A stretch of 23,702 nucleotides of DNA from Deltaproteobacteria bacterium. GTDB taxonomy: Bacteria > Desulfobacterota > Syntrophia > Syntrophales > Smithellaceae. Below are positions 1 to 9,589 of this stretch, piece by piece (position 1 is the first letter of the stretch; every line of letters begins with the position of its first letter). The notes beneath the pieces were generated by a model that searched no databases, was not told the origin of the DNA, and worked only from the letters and a program-made list of their open reading frames with translations. Made by a program: the position numbers and the translations under genes. The DNA is taken from assembly GCA_019136325.1 (NCBI GenBank), contig JAGVUJ010000153.1, positions 1-23,702 on the forward strand, given 5' to 3'.

Positions 1-1650
1 TGGTTCATCAACCTGGTGCCGTTGAAAGTACCGGAAGCCAATGCCTACGTCACGGCCGGCTGGCGGCAGGCCGGAACCATCTATGTAAAAAGCCATGCCG
101 GATATGCCTATAACAGTCTCTGGCAGGATATTAAGCATACAACCCTTCTTTTTCTCTTTTGTGGAATTTTTATATTAATCGCCGGCGGATTTGGATTGCG
201 CATGTTGCTGCGTCCGCTGGTCCTTGTTGAGCAGCAGGCCGAAGCTTTATGCAGAAAGGAATATGAAATCCAGACCAAAATACCAAGGACAAGAGAACTG
301 CGGCGTGTTGTGCATGTGATGAACCGCATGACGGAAAAAGTAAAGGAAATGTTTTCCGAACAGGTCACACAGGCGGAGGGGCTTCGGGAACGGGCTTATA
401 ATGATACCTTAACGGGGATTGGCAATCGCCGCTATTTTGAAAGCCAGGTTACCGTTTATCTGGACAGCAAGGAAAACGACATCAAAGGAATTTTGCTGCT
501 GATTCGCATTAACGGCTTGGAAATACTCAATAAGCAGAAAGGATTCCAAGTCGCCGACGAACTGTTAAAAAGAGTGGCGGTGTCATTACAGGATATTGCC
601 GTAAAGCTCGCCGGTTCGGTGCTGGCCCGACTTTCCGGAAGCGACTTCGTTTTATTCCTGCCCGATTATCCGCCGTCGGAGGCGGAAAGGATTTCCGGTG
701 AAGTGGCCAATTCACTGAGCGGTCTGGCCGCCGCCGGTATAACGGCAACCGATAATGTTTCCAATATCGGCGCCTGTGCTTATGACCGGTCCGTTGCCAT
801 GGGCCAGCTTCTTTCAGAAGCGGATTTGGCGCTGGCCGCCGCCACGCAGGCCGGAGCCAACCAATGGCATATCCGCACCGTCGTAGACAGCACGGATAAA
901 ACGCCCTTCGGTCAGCAACAGTGGAAAGAAGCGCTTGAAAAGGTACTTCGGGATCGACGAATCGTTCTTTATTCCCAGCCCGTGGTAAAAGCGGGTGACC
1001 GAAACAGCCTGCTTCATCTGGAAATATTTTCCCGAATTGTTCTTGAGACGGGCGACATCATTAATGCCGGTATTTTTATTCCGATTGCCGAACGCCTGAA
1101 GCTGGTTTCTTCTCTGGACCGGCTGATCATTGAAGAAGCGTCGAAACTGGACCGCAGGGAGCTTGGCGCGGACACGATCGCCGTCAATTTATCGCCCTCT
1201 TCTTTACAGGACGAATCGTTCGTTCAATGGGTGCATGAAACCTTGTTGAACTTACCCGAAAATTCGCCCAGAATCATTTTTGAATTTGCGGAATTCGGAG
1301 CGGTACAGAATGAAAATCTGATCAAATCCTTTACGGCGCTCATTCGTGGACGCGGTCATGAAATAGGGCTCGATCATTACGGCCAGAGCTGCGGCAATTT
1401 AAAATATCTGCAATCCCTGCGCCCCGACTACGTGAAAATCGACCGGGCCTATACAGGCGAGTTGAAAGAAGAAGACAGCGACAGCCGCTTTTTCATCAGC
1501 TCCATTTGCAGTGTTGCCCACAGTATTGATGTTGTTGTGATTGCTGAAGGCGTGGAGACGGATCATCAATTACAGCTTTTGCAGGAGCTCAATGTTGATG
1601 CTGTTCAGGGATACATTATCGAGCGTTCAAAACCGGTTAAAAAAGCCTGA
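1..1650 (+). CDS. LapD-like c-di-GMP receptor, degenerate GGDEF-EAL protein (5' end outside window)
   Basis: The reading frame is open from base 1, so the start lies upstream and 549 codons are visible. The first codons give a periplasmic segment containing GWRQAG and SHAGYAY, which resembles the end of the LapD/MoxY N-terminal domain. A membrane helix (about residues 47-68), a HAMP-like linker, a GGDEF domain and an EAL domain follow. The GGDEF signature reads SGSDF (634-648), so cyclase activity is unlikely. The EAL signature reads EIFSR (1021-1035), and the usual DDFG reads DHYG, losing one metal-binding aspartate, while VNLS, KIDR and AEGVE are kept. LapD-family proteins bind c-di-GMP without degrading it and signal to a periplasmic protease (LapG) that controls adhesin release. 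A LapG gene would be expected upstream but is not in view. Fold and degeneracy are seen; the LapD role is inferred. Confidence 0.85.
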   Translation, partial: WFINLVPLKVPEANAYVTAGWRQAGTIYVKSHAGYAYNSLWQDIKHTTLLFLFCGIFILIAGGFGLRMLLRPLVLVEQQAEALCRKEYEIQTKIPRTRELRRVVHVMNRMTEKVKEMFSEQVTQAEGLRERAYNDTLTGIGNRRYFESQVTVYLDSKENDIKGILLLIRINGLEILNKQKGFQVADELLKRVAVSLQDIAVKLAGSVLARLSGSDFVLFLPDYPPSEAERISGEVANSLSGLAAAGITATDNVSNIGACAYDRSVAMGQLLSEADLALAAATQAGANQWHIRTVVDSTDKTPFGQQQWKEALEKVLRDRRIVLYSQPVVKAGDRNSLLHLEIFSRIVLETGDIINAGIFIPIAERLKLVSSLDRLIIEEASKLDRRELGADTIAVNLSPSSLQDESFVQWVHETLLNLPENSPRIIFEFAEFGAVQNENLIKSFTALIRGRGHEIGLDHYGQSCGNLKYLQSLRPDYVKIDRAYTGELKEEDSDSRFFISSICSVAHSIDVVVIAEGVETDHQLQLLQELNVDAVQGYIIERSKPVKKA

Positions 1651-1860
1651 TATCAAGTCGCGTGTCATTTACCGCCTGACAGGTGGTAAACCGTAAACCG
1701 GTAAGGTAAAATTTTATTGATTATGCGCTCTCCTGCGGGATGCGCTTCCGGTCTTTAGCTAACATTGTATCGTCATCGGCTTTCTCAACGTATGAGTCAT
1801 ACGCTTTTGTCCGATTGACAATTTCACTTCACTTCGTTTTTGAAATTTGAGTCTCACAAT
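1651..1860. other. Intergenic region between the convergent lapD-like and ompA-family genes
   Basis: No coding frame with a ribosome-binding site is visible. The stretch holds a 10-bp hairpin with a three-base loop and one G-U pair (1668-1690). It lies just after the stop codon of the c-di-GMP receptor gene and is not followed by a T-run. It may stabilise the 3' end of that mRNA. The rest has no recognisable feature until the terminator at 1861. Confidence 0.5.
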
Positions 1861-1892
1861 AAAAACCCGTGGCGATTCCGTCACGGGTTTTT
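1861..1892. terminator. Bidirectional Rho-independent terminator between two convergent genes
   Basis: A perfect 11-bp inverted repeat (1861-1871 with 1882-1892, loop of 10) begins with five A and ends with five T, so it gives a GC-rich stem with a U-tract on either strand. It sits 20 bases beyond the stop codon of the minus-strand ompA-family gene and about 210 bases beyond the plus-strand gene, so it can serve both. Confidence 0.85.
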
Positions 1893-1912
1893 ATGATTCT
1901 AATAACGAATAC

Positions 1913-3202
1913 TTACTTTTTGATAATGTAATCCACGGCAGCTTCTACACGACGGTTTTTCTGACGCCCTTCTTCTGTTTCATTGGAGGCAATTGGTTTT
2001 TCCGCACCGAAGCCAACTGCGGTCAGGCGCTTGGCATCAATACCTGATTCTTCTACCAGGTATTTCTTAACAGCATCAGCGCGTCTTTGGGAAAGTTTTT
2101 TATTGTAGTCCGGCTTCTTGGATCTATTAAGGTTATCGGTATGTCCTTCTATTGTTACGTTTAAATCCTCATATTTCTTCATAACATCAGCCAGCGCATC
2201 AATATCCTTAGAATAGTTTCCCTTGATGGTGGATTTGTCGAAATCAAACAATACTTCGAGGGTCGTTCTTCCCTTCTCCACAATCTCCGGGAGAGGACAA
2301 CCATCTTTATCAACCTTCACTCCGGCAGGCGTGTCGGGACATTGATCGCAACCGTCGCAAACGCCATCCTTATCCGAATCTTTGGGACAGCCTTGTTCAT
2401 CTACAACACAACAATCGGGAGTGCCGGGGCATTGATCACAGCCGTCACACACGCCGTCTTTATCAGAATCAGTCGGACATCCGTCGCTGTCGACCGTGCA
2501 ACACTGAGGCGTATTGGGACACTTCTTTTCTACGACAACCGGTGCCGGTTCAGGCGGCGGGGGGGGCGGAGGGGGTTGCTTACCCCCGAAATGATAATTC
2601 AAGCCGACGGAAACGATGTGATCCTGGATGGTCGTATCCAAATGACCTATTCCGTAAGAGCTGTTGAAATAACGATATCCGAAATCAACGGATAAAGCGG
2701 GAATGATTTCCAGGTTGATGCCGGCCAACGCCTGCCATCCGAAATCGTTGGCATTGTCATCGACGATGCCCGATTCCAGTTCACCTCTGGACAAGCCTAA
2801 ACCGCAGCCGATATAAGGCCGAATCATGCCCTCCGGATATCTGAGCAAAACATTGGCCATCAGATTGTCTGCCCTGAATTTGCCGGTTCCCGGCTCATCA
2901 ATATCGTGGTCCGCCAGATAGGTATATTCCAACTCGGCAGCCAGCCATCTGAAGGGGAAAATATACCCTGCTTTCGCGCCAACACCCCAGCTGTTATCCA
3001 GCTGAAAATCCGGGCCACCGTCCACTTTGAGATCGTCAGGCACGATGAATCCGCCAAAGACGCCGGCATAAAACGGATGATGCAAAACCACCGGCTCTTT
3101 AGTCGCATAAATAGGCTCGGCAACGGAATATGATGAAAGAGTCAAGAGAAAACAACAGGTTGATAAAATGAATACGAAAAAAGGCAAAGAAACTCTTTTC
3201 AT
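1913..3202 (-). CDS. OmpA-family outer-membrane protein with cysteine-rich calcium-type repeat linker
   Basis: This is a 429-residue outer-membrane protein expected to anchor the outer membrane to peptidoglycan. Residues 1-28 form a signal peptide with a likely cut after SVA. Residues about 40-205 alternate in the manner of an eight-stranded OmpA-type barrel and end in NYHF. A run of eight prolines (210-217) leads into a linker of three roughly 30-residue units rich in Asp and Cys (228-303, DSDKDGVCDGCDQCP type), similar to thrombospondin type-3 calcium repeats. Residues 313-427 are the OmpA C-terminal peptidoglycan-binding domain, with FDFDKSTI, GHTDN and SQRRADAV. The start is supported by AAAGGAGG (3210-3217) seven bases upstream. 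The gene is monocistronic and ends at the terminator at 1861-1892. The architecture resembles OprF/OmpA proteins of Deltaproteobacteria. Confidence 0.92.
   Translation of the reverse strand: MKRVSLPFFVFILSTCCFLLTLSSYSVAEPIYATKEPVVLHHPFYAGVFGGFIVPDDLKVDGGPDFQLDNSWGVGAKAGYIFPFRWLAAELEYTYLADHDIDEPGTGKFRADNLMANVLLRYPEGMIRPYIGCGLGLSRGELESGIVDDNANDFGWQALAGINLEIIPALSVDFGYRYFNSSYGIGHLDTTIQDHIVSVGLNYHFGGKQPPPPPPPPEPAPVVVEKKCPNTPQCCTVDSDGCPTDSDKDGVCDGCDQCPGTPDCCVVDEQGCPKDSDKDGVCDGCDQCPDTPAGVKVDKDGCPLPEIVEKGRTTLEVLFDFDKSTIKGNYSKDIDALADVMKKYEDLNVTIEGHTDNLNRSKKPDYNKKLSQRRADAVKKYLVEESGIDAKRLTAVGFGAEKPIASNETEEGRQKNRRVEAAVDYIIKK
2294..2521 (-). repeat. Intragenic 90-bp-period repeat encoding Asp/Cys-rich linker
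   Basis: Residues 228-303 of the ompA-family protein consist of two full units and one partial unit with a 30-residue period, each beginning CPxTP and containing GCP. The segment DSDKDGVCDGCDQCP occurs identically twice, at 2426-2470 and 2336-2380. The pattern fits thrombospondin type-3-like calcium-binding repeats with disulfide potential. Confidence 0.75.
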
Positions 3203-3371
3203 AAGCTATCCTCCTTTCCAAGGAAAATGTTATTATTCATAACTGTAAGTTCCGTATATAGAATAAAACATTAAAAGTAAATATCAATTTTGAAAAAAAG
3301 ATTTATCAGATGTTTCTGTCATCATGAATAATAATGCCGTGAGACCTGCAGACACCATTTCTGTCGCAAAA

Positions 3372-3404
3372 AAAAAGGAGTCTGGATGAACCAGACTCCT
3401 TTTT
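3372..3404 (-). terminator. Terminator of the tRNA-Val/tRNA-Asp unit
   Basis: A perfect 14-bp stem (3372-3385 with 3391-3404) encloses a five-base loop. On the minus strand it runs directly into a stretch of nine T, and it lies just after the CCA end of tRNA-Asp. The plus strand has fewer T, so the main direction is minus, although it could also stop readthrough from the other side. Confidence 0.9.
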
Positions 3405-3412
3405 AGATTTTC

Positions 3413-3489
3413 TGGCGGGGCCGATGGGACTTGAACCCACGCCCTCCGGCGTGACAGGCCGGCGTTATAACCAACTTAACTACGACCCC
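3413..3489 (-). tRNA. tRNA-Asp (anticodon GTC)
   Basis: This is a 77-base cloverleaf with acceptor arm GGGGTCG paired to CGGCCCC, discriminator G, and an encoded CCA. The T-arm GTGGGTTCAAGTCCCAT and the D-arm are canonical. The anticodon GTC lies at 3453-3455 on the minus strand. It follows tRNA-Val by 45 bases and is probably co-transcribed with it. Confidence 0.97.
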
Positions 3490-3534
3490 AAAAAATCTTT
3501 ATTGTTATATATTCTTTTTTCAATCGGATATCAA

Positions 3535-3610
3535 TGGTAGGCGGAACAGGGATCGAACCTGTGACATCCACGGTGTAAGCGTGGCGCTCTCCCGGCTGAG
3601 CTATCCGCCC
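3535..3610 (-). tRNA. tRNA-Val (anticodon TAC)
   Basis: This is a 76-base cloverleaf with acceptor arm GGGCGGA and TCCGCCT (first pair G-U), discriminator A, and an encoded CCA. The T-arm has GGTTCGATCC and the anticodon TAC lies at 3575-3577. It is the first gene of a two-tRNA unit with tRNA-Asp. Confidence 0.97.
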
Positions 3611-3635
3611 GCAATACGCTCAAAACGATGGGAGG

Positions 3636-3664
3636 CTTCTAGCAACATTGATATTTCTTGTCAA
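3636..3664 (-). promoter_or_regulatory. Sigma-70-type promoter for the tRNA-Val/tRNA-Asp unit
   Basis: On the minus strand, a perfect -35 box TTGACA (3659-3664) is followed after 17 bases by TAGAAG (3636-3641, four of six consensus matches). Transcription would begin about 18 bases before mature tRNA-Val. It lies just beyond the end of lon. Confidence 0.7.
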
Positions 3665-3669
3665 GTCAT

Positions 3670-3689
3670 AAAAGCTTAAGAAAGCTTTT
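3670..3689 (-). terminator. Possible weak terminator at the end of lon
   Basis: An 8-bp stem (AAAAGCTT / AAGCTTTT) with a four-base loop overlaps the lon stop codon. The stem has only two G-C pairs and its T-run is just four bases, so termination would be weak and the tRNA promoter downstream may receive some readthrough. Confidence 0.35.
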
Positions 3690-6091
3690 TAATTGAACGA
3701 TTGGGAGCTCATCGGGACATCCGTTGCAACGGTCGACCGGACATCTTCTTCCTGAGCAAAAGCTATTTTGAGCACATCATCAATATGCTCCGCAAATATA
3801 ATTTTCAATGATTTGAGCACATTTTGAGGAACTTCCGTCAGATCTCTCTGGTTATCTTTCGGAATGATAACGGTTTTAATGTTACCGCGATGAGCGGCCA
3901 GAACTTTTTCCTTGATTCCTCCGACAGGCAGTATTCTACCCCGCAACGTGATCTCACCGGTCATGGCGAGATCGGCTCGCACTTTCTTTTGCAACAAAAC
4001 CGAGGCGATGGACGTTGTCATCGCTACACCGGCGGAAGGACCGTCCTTGGGTATGGCTCCTTCCGGAACATGCACATGAATATCTATTTTTTTATAAAAA
4101 TTCTTGGTCAGGCCGAACTGTTCGGCGCGGGCACGAATATAACTCAACGCAGCCTGAACGGATTCCTGCATGACATCGCCCAGCTTCCCGGTCATGATCA
4201 TCTTGCCGTTTCCTTCCATAATCGTGGCTTCAATAGAGAGGAGTTCCCCGCCTACTTCTGTCCAGGCCAGACCGACCGTCAATCCTATTTTATTTTTTTC
4301 TTCTATTTCGCCATGATGATATTTGGGAACGCCCAGATACTTGCCGATGGCTTTGGAACTGATCATCACCTTTTTCTGTTGGTCGCTGTTCACGATCTCT
4401 TTGGCAACCTTCCGGCAAATCGAAGCGATCTCTCTGTCCAGATTGCGCACGCCGGCTTCCCGCGTATATTGTCTGATAATTTTCAGCAATGCTCCTTTGG
4501 TAAATTCTATATTGTCCCGGACCAGACCGTTTGCATCCACCTGTTTGGTGATCAAATATTTCTTGGCGATCTGCATTTTTTCCGGTTCGGTATATCCGGC
4601 GATTCTGATCACTTCCATTCTGTCCTGAAGAGGAGCCGGAATCGTCTGTAGAACATTCGCTGTCGTAATGAACATGATTTCCGAGAGATCATAGTCAAGA
4701 TCCAGATAATTGTCATTGAAGGCAAAATTCTGTTCCGGGTCCAGAACTTCCAGCAGGGCAGCGGAGGGATCGCCTCTGAAATCGGAACTGAGCTTATCCA
4801 CTTCATCCAGACAGAAGACCGGATTATTGGAGCCGGCTTTTTTCAAAAGTTGAATGATTTTCCCGGGCATCGCTCCGATGTAGGTCCGGCGATGACCTCT
4901 GATTTCCGCCTCGTCGTGAACGCCGCCCAGTGAAATGCGGACAAACTTTCTGTTGGTCGCTCTCGCCACCGATTTGGCAATGGATGTTTTTCCGACACCG
5001 GGAGGACCGACCAGACACAAAATCGAACCCTTGTTTTTTTTGACCAGGGACTGCACGGCAAGATACTCGATAATCCGTTCTTTAACATTTTTTAATCCGA
5101 AATGATCGGCATCAAGAATTTCTTCGGATTCTTTGAGCGTGTATTTGTTCTCCGTTTTCTCGGACCAGGGCATGTCGAGTATCCAGTCGATGTAATTTCT
5201 CACAACCGTGGCTTCCGCGGACATGGGCGTCATCATCTGCAGCTTCTTGATTTCCTGTTTGACCTTTTTGACCGCTTCTTCGGACATTTTCTTCTGTTTC
5301 AGACGTTTTTCCAGTTCGTTAATCTCGTTGCGGAAATCGTCTTTCTCTCCCATCTCCTTCTGGATGGCGCGCATCTGTTCGTTGAGATAATAATCCTTCT
5401 GCGTTTTCTCCATCTGCTTTTTCACGCGCCGCTTGATTTTTTCTTCAACCTGCAGAATTTCAATTTCCGAAAGCATCAGGGAATATATCGCTTCCAGTCT
5501 CTCGCTGATGTCAAATATCTCGATGATTTTTTGCTTGTCTTCCAGTTTGACGTTGAGATGGGTAATGACCACATCGGCCAGCTTGGAGGCATCCTCAATC
5601 GCCACAACCGTCCCCAGCATTTCCACGTGAATTTTCTTGCTGAGTTTGAGGTAGAGCTCAAACGATTCTTTGATGCTGCGCATCAGGGCCTGTTTCTTAA
5701 CATCGTTGCCGTCGTCAATATCGTCAGCTTCATTGACCTTCACCAGGAAGAAATCATTATTCGGAAGATATTCCCTGATAACTCCCCGTGTTTTACCTTC
5801 CACCAGCACTTTCACGGTTCCGTCCGGCAAGCGTAAAAGTTGAATAATAATGCCGATCGTTCCGACCTGATAAATATCCTCCTGTTTCGGATCATCATCT
5901 TTGGCGTTTTTCTGCGCGACCATGAAAATATTTTTTTCATATTTCATCGCCGATTCCAGAGCGGCAATGGACTTTTCACGTCCGACAAACAGCGGAACAA
6001 TCATATGAGGGAACATCACCACATCCCTCAAGGGCAACAGAGGAATGATGGCTGTTTTGTCCTGTTCGTTTTCTATTTTTTCGTCAAACAT
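3689..6091 (-). CDS. lon: ATP-dependent Lon protease (LonA type)
   Basis: This is a cytoplasmic AAA+ serine protease that degrades misfolded and regulatory proteins. The 800-residue length matches LonA. It has an N-terminal substrate-binding domain (about 14-210), a coiled-coil region (about 210-290), and an AAA+ module with Walker [10 protein letters not shown] (362-370) and Walker B CLDEVD (427-432). The C-terminal protease domain has the catalytic serine in PKDGPSAG (S686). By spacing with E. coli Lon S679/K722, the dyad lysine is K729 in GGIKEKV. It starts at ATG 6091, preceded by AAGGGAAA, and lies 18 bases after the clpX stop codon. It is the last gene of the tig-clpP-clpX-lon operon, the same gene order as in E. 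coli. Confidence 0.98.
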   Translation of the reverse strand: MFDEKIENEQDKTAIIPLLPLRDVVMFPHMIVPLFVGREKSIAALESAMKYEKNIFMVAQKNAKDDDPKQEDIYQVGTIGIIIQLLRLPDGTVKVLVEGKTRGVIREYLPNNDFFLVKVNEADDIDDGNDVKKQALMRSIKESFELYLKLSKKIHVEMLGTVVAIEDASKLADVVITHLNVKLEDKQKIIEIFDISERLEAIYSLMLSEIEILQVEEKIKRRVKKQMEKTQKDYYLNEQMRAIQKEMGEKDDFRNEINELEKRLKQKKMSEEAVKKVKQEIKKLQMMTPMSAEATVVRNYIDWILDMPWSEKTENKYTLKESEEILDADHFGLKNVKERIIEYLAVQSLVKKNKGSILCLVGPPGVGKTSIAKSVARATNRKFVRISLGGVHDEAEIRGHRRTYIGAMPGKIIQLLKKAGSNNPVFCLDEVDKLSSDFRGDPSAALLEVLDPEQNFAFNDNYLDLDYDLSEIMFITTANVLQTIPAPLQDRMEVIRIAGYTEPEKMQIAKKYLITKQVDANGLVRDNIEFTKGALLKIIRQYTREAGVRNLDREIASICRKVAKEIVNSDQQKKVMISSKAIGKYLGVPKYHHGEIEEKNKIGLTVGLAWTEVGGELLSIEATIMEGNGKMIMTGKLGDVMQESVQAALSYIRARAEQFGLTKNFYKKIDIHVHVPEGAIPKDGPSAGVAMTTSIASVLLQKKVRADLAMTGEITLRGRILPVGGIKEKVLAAHRGNIKTVIIPKDNQRDLTEVPQNVLKSLKIIFAEHIDDVLKIAFAQEEDVRSTVATDVPMSSQSFN

Positions 6092-6109
6092 ATTTTCCCT
6101 TCAAATCGT

Positions 6110-7372
6110 TTAAGCAGATTCCGATTTAGTTTCATAAATCAGAATCGGTTTTTCTTTCTTCAAGACAACATCTTCACTGATCACACATTCCTTGATATTA
6201 TTTTGTGAAGGAATATCGTACATCACTTCCAGCATGGTATTTTCCAGAATCGAACGCAACCCGCGGGCGCCGGATTTTCTTTCCGTAGACAGGCTGGCAA
6301 CGGCTTTTAAAGCTCCGTCTGTAAATTTCAACACCACGTTTTCCAACGCGAATAATTTTTTGTACTGTTTGATAATGGCGTCTTTCGGCTCGACCAGAAT
6401 CTTGATTAACGCGGCTTCATCCAGTTCATCCAGCGTGGCAATAACCGGCAGCCGGCCGATGAATTCCGGAATCAATCCGAATTTCAGCAAATCCTCGGAT
6501 CTTACTTCCGTCAGAAGTTCGCCGACTCTTTTTTCTTTCTTGCTTTTTATTTCGGCGCCAAAACCCATGGCGTTGACACCCAGTCTTTTGGAAATAATGC
6601 TCTCCAGATCATTGAATGCGCCGCCGCAGATAAACAAAATATTGGTTGTATCCACCTGGATGAATTCCTGTTGCGGATGTTTGCGGCCTCCTTTGGGCGG
6701 AATATTGGCCATTGTGCCTTCCATGATCTTCAGCAGAGCCTGCTGCACGCCTTCGCCGGACACGTCCCGGGTAATGGACGGATTGCCCGATTTCTTGGCT
6801 ATTTTATCGATCTCATCGATGTACACGATGCCTTTGGACGCCCGGGCGACGTCATAGTCGGCATTTTGCAGTAAGCTTAAAATAATATTTTCCACATCCT
6901 CGCCGACATAACCGGCCTCCGTCAAGGTTGTCGCATCGGCAATGGTAAACGGAACATTAAGGAATTTCGCGAGTGTTTTGGCCAGCAGCGTTTTTCCCGA
7001 ACCGGTCGGGCCGATCAAAAGAACGTTGCTTTTCTGAATTTCTATGCCGTCGGATTCGTTGCGGGAAAACAATCTTTTATAATGATTATACACAGCCACC
7101 GACAGAATCTTTTTTGTTTTTTCCTGGCCGATAACGTACTGATCCAGAAATTTTTTGATTTCTTTCGGATACGGCAAACCTTTCTGATCGTCTTTCTCAA
7201 CCAGTTTATCGTCTTCTTCCTCGACAATATACCGGCAAAGCTCGATACATTCGTCGCAGATATAGGCCGTCGGACCGGCGACCAGTTTGCGCACTTCACT
7301 TTGCATTTTTCCGCAAAAGGAACAAAAAAGCATTCCGTCGTCCATTCTGTTGTTCTTGCCTTTTTTGATCAC
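6110..7372 (-). CDS. clpX: ATP-dependent unfoldase ClpX, ATPase subunit of ClpXP
   Basis: ClpX is a hexameric AAA+ unfoldase that recognises substrates and feeds them to ClpP. The 420 residues contain the N-terminal zinc-binding domain (C17, C20, C39, C42), Walker A GPTGSGKT (121-128), pore loop GYVGED (154-159), Walker B VYIDEIDK (183-190), and the sensor-2 region [11 protein letters not shown]. The start is GTG at 7372, directly after the clpP stop (TAAGTG) and supported by AAGGAG six bases upstream. An internal ATG at 7345 has no comparable site. The stop-start junction suggests translational coupling to clpP, which would keep the two partners in proportion. Confidence 0.98.
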   Translation of the reverse strand: MIKKGKNNRMDDGMLFCSFCGKMQSEVRKLVAGPTAYICDECIELCRYIVEEEDDKLVEKDDQKGLPYPKEIKKFLDQYVIGQEKTKKILSVAVYNHYKRLFSRNESDGIEIQKSNVLLIGPTGSGKTLLAKTLAKFLNVPFTIADATTLTEAGYVGEDVENIILSLLQNADYDVARASKGIVYIDEIDKIAKKSGNPSITRDVSGEGVQQALLKIMEGTMANIPPKGGRKHPQQEFIQVDTTNILFICGGAFNDLESIISKRLGVNAMGFGAEIKSKKEKRVGELLTEVRSEDLLKFGLIPEFIGRLPVIATLDELDEAALIKILVEPKDAIIKQYKKLFALENVVLKFTDGALKAVASLSTERKSGARGLRSILENTMLEVMYDIPSQNNIKECVISEDVVLKKEKPILIYETKSESA

Positions 7373-7987
7373 TTATTTCTCCTTGTTCTTGTTGGCCGAT
7401 GCGTCGGGTTTTCTCACAATGATTTCGTCAATCAATCCGTATTCCCGGGCCTGTTCGCTGGTCATGAAATAATCACGCTCGGTGTCGTTCATAATTTTCG
7501 CCAGCGGTTGTCCGGTCAAATCAGCCAGAATATTGTTGAGTTCATCTTTTAATCTTAATATTTCTTTAGCCTGGATGTCAATGTCCGTAGCTTGCCCCTG
7601 AAAACCTCCCAGGGGCTGATGAATTAATATGCGTGAATGAGGCAATGCAAATCGTTTCTTCTTTTCTCCGGCCGCCAGAAGCAGCGCGGCCATACTGGCC
7701 GATTGTCCCATGCAAACGGTGGAAATAGGTGACTTGATGTAGCGCATCGTATCATAAATGGCCATGCCGGCGCTGACGCTGCCGCCAGGAGAATTGAGGT
7801 AGAAGAATATCTCTTTATCCGGATTTTCCGCTTCGAGATATAACATCTGGGCAACAATGACGTTGGCGACGTTATCATCGATCGCCGTCCCCAGAAAGAT
7901 GATGCGGTCTTTCAACAAACGGGAATAAATATCATACGCCCGCTCACCACGTCCGTCCTGTTCCACCACCATGGGAATCAAATTCAC
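7373..7987 (-). CDS. clpP: ATP-dependent Clp protease proteolytic subunit
   Basis: This is the tetradecameric serine peptidase that degrades proteins unfolded by ClpX. The 204-residue length is typical. The triad is visible as S98 in GQSASMA, H123 in LIHQPLGG and D172 in TERDYF. The N-terminal [10 protein letters not shown] matches mature ClpP and carries almost no propeptide. The start is GTG at 7987. It shares its first base with the tig stop codon (TAGTG), with GGAGG seven bases upstream inside tig, which indicates translational coupling. Confidence 0.98.
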   Translation of the reverse strand: MNLIPMVVEQDGRGERAYDIYSRLLKDRIIFLGTAIDDNVANVIVAQMLYLEAENPDKEIFFYLNSPGGSVSAGMAIYDTMRYIKSPISTVCMGQSASMAALLLAAGEKKKRFALPHSRILIHQPLGGFQGQATDIDIQAKEILRLKDELNNILADLTGQPLAKIMNDTERDYFMTSEQAREYGLIDEIIVRKPDASANKNKEK

Positions 7988-9303
7988 TACTTGGCCTCCA
8001 TTCCGGTTTTTTCCACGACCTTAATATTTGCATTCTGCTCGATAAAGTCAAATACCTTTTTTTGCATCAATTCCATTTTCAGCGAATCCTGACTTTCTTC
8101 ACTGTCATGCATTTTCTTAAACGATTCGTAATCTCTTCCGCTCCTGAGCGCCATTTCCTGTAAATACTGTTCCACCTCGGCCGGTTCAGCCGCAAGCGAT
8201 TCTTTCTGAGCGATCTTTTTTAAAATTAAAAAAGATTTGACGATCTTCTCCGCGTCACCCTTGTATTTATCCTTCATTTTCAGACCGAATTCCATGGCGC
8301 TGTTTTCGTCAATGCCGGCGGAAAGCATTCTCTTTTGTGTATCGATCATCATGTAATAAATCTGTCTTTCCACCAGCGATGGCGGAACGTCGATTTCATT
8401 TTCTCTGATCAGAATGTCCGTGATTTTGTTTTGCAAATTCACTTGGGCCATCTGCTGAGCTTTTTCCTCCAGAGACTTTCGCACATCGTTTTTAAAATCT
8501 TCAAATGAATTATATTTTTCGAAATTTTTAACAAAACTCTCGTCCGTTTCAGGTAATTTCTTTTCTCTTATGTTTTTAACGGTGACCTTAAACACCACGT
8601 CCTGACCGGCAAATTTACTTTCATGATAATCAGCGGGAAAGGTTACGGTGATTTCTTTTGTTTCACCATTTTTCATCCCCGCCACCTGGTCTTCAAAACC
8701 GGGGACAAATCGCTGCGAGCCGATTTCCAGAAAATATTGATCTGCCTTCAATTCTTTATATTTTTCACCATTGAGACTGCCCTCGAAATCAATCACGACG
8801 AAATCACCGGCAACAACCGGCCGGTCTTCTTTGACTTCTTCCATCGTGGCAAACATTTGTCTGACTTCATCGATTCTCTTCTGCACATCCTCCTCAGTCA
8901 CCTTTATTTCTTCTTTTTCCAGTTCAATGCCCTTATAATTCTTAGGTTCAAATTCCTGTTCCGTTTCAAAGGATGCGGAGAAGGAAAAATCAGCATTTTC
9001 TTTTATCCCGTCCTGGTCGATTTCCGGTCTGGATACAGGAGCAAATCCTTTTTCCTCCAGCGTCTGCCAGTAATATTTATTAACAATATTCGTGATGGTT
9101 TCTTCTTCCGCCTGGGCTTTGAAATACGTTTCCAGAATCTTGCGGGGAACTTTGCCGGGACGAAACCCTTTTATTTTCGCTTTTTTGCCTACTTCATGAT
9201 AAGCGGCGTCCAACTCATCTTTAACTTCATTCCAGGGTATTTCCAGCAGCATCTTTTTCTTCACCGGACTTAAATCTTCAATTTTAATCACAACCTGACT
9301 CAC
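7987..9303 (-). CDS. tig: Trigger factor, ribosome-associated chaperone and prolyl isomerase
   Basis: Trigger factor binds the ribosome exit tunnel and shields nascent chains. The N-terminal ribosome-binding domain carries the signature GFRPGKVP (about residues 46-53). An FKBP-type peptidyl-prolyl isomerase domain follows (about 150-245, [13 protein letters not shown] to [11 protein letters not shown]), and then the helical C-terminal chaperone domain. An ATG exists at 9309, but the strong site AAAGGAG would then lie only two bases away. The in-frame GTG at 9303 has ideal seven-base spacing and gives an N terminus ([12 protein letters not shown]) close to the family norm, so I chose it. It is the first protein gene of the tig-clpP-clpX-lon operon and lies 47 bases after tRNA-Leu. 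Confidence 0.95.
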   Translation of the reverse strand: MSQVVIKIEDLSPVKKKMLLEIPWNEVKDELDAAYHEVGKKAKIKGFRPGKVPRKILETYFKAQAEEETITNIVNKYYWQTLEEKGFAPVSRPEIDQDGIKENADFSFSASFETEQEFEPKNYKGIELEKEEIKVTEEDVQKRIDEVRQMFATMEEVKEDRPVVAGDFVVIDFEGSLNGEKYKELKADQYFLEIGSQRFVPGFEDQVAGMKNGETKEITVTFPADYHESKFAGQDVVFKVTVKNIREKKLPETDESFVKNFEKYNSFEDFKNDVRKSLEEKAQQMAQVNLQNKITDILIRENEIDVPPSLVERQIYYMMIDTQKRMLSAGIDENSAMEFGLKMKDKYKGDAEKIVKSFLILKKIAQKESLAAEPAEVEQYLQEMALRSGRDYESFKKMHDSEESQDSLKMELMQKKVFDFIEQNANIKVVEKTGMEAK

Positions 9304-9350
9304 TATCATTCTCCTTTATTATTAAATATAATCAATGCATCATAAGTTTC

Positions 9351-9437
9351 TGGTGCGAGAGAGGGGAGTTGAACCCCTAGTCCGCATAGCGGGCTGGATC
9401 CTAAGTCCAGTGCGTCTGCCAATTCCGCCACTCTCGC
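9351..9437 (-). tRNA. tRNA-Leu (anticodon TAG)
   Basis: This is an 87-base class II tRNA with a long variable arm, acceptor arm GCGAGAG, discriminator A and an encoded CCA. The T-arm has GGTTCAACTCC and the anticodon TAG is at 9401-9403. No terminator is visible in the 47 bases between its 3' end and the start of tig, so readthrough into the protease operon is likely. Confidence 0.97.
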
Positions 9438-9446
9438 TCTCAAGCT

Positions 9447-9475
9447 TTTATATTCATTAAGCTCAAGATTGTCAA
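9447..9475 (-). promoter_or_regulatory. Sigma-70-type promoter for tRNA-Leu and possibly tig-clpP-clpX-lon
   Basis: On the minus strand TTGACA (9470-9475) is separated by exactly 17 bases from TATAAA (9447-9452). This near-consensus promoter ends about nine bases before the mature tRNA-Leu. With no terminator before tig, it may drive the whole operon. Confidence 0.8.
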
Positions 9476-9589
9476 CGCAGATTATTTTGAAAAAATCAAA
9501 ACAAAATCATTTATTTAAGCTTTTCAGGGGAATTTGATGTATTTGGCCATCCGCTTTTTACCATCTTCATCAGACCACGTGTCATATAA

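Noticed and set aside
1668..1690. 10-bp hairpin after the c-di-GMP receptor gene as terminator
   Set aside because: It has a good stem but no T-run on either side. The nearby perfect hairpin with T-runs at 1861-1892 is a better terminator.
3824..4651. 275-codon plus-strand open frame opposite lon
   Set aside because: The frame is a shadow of the lon coding sequence. The product is rich in Phe and His without motifs, and no promoter or ribosome site precedes it.
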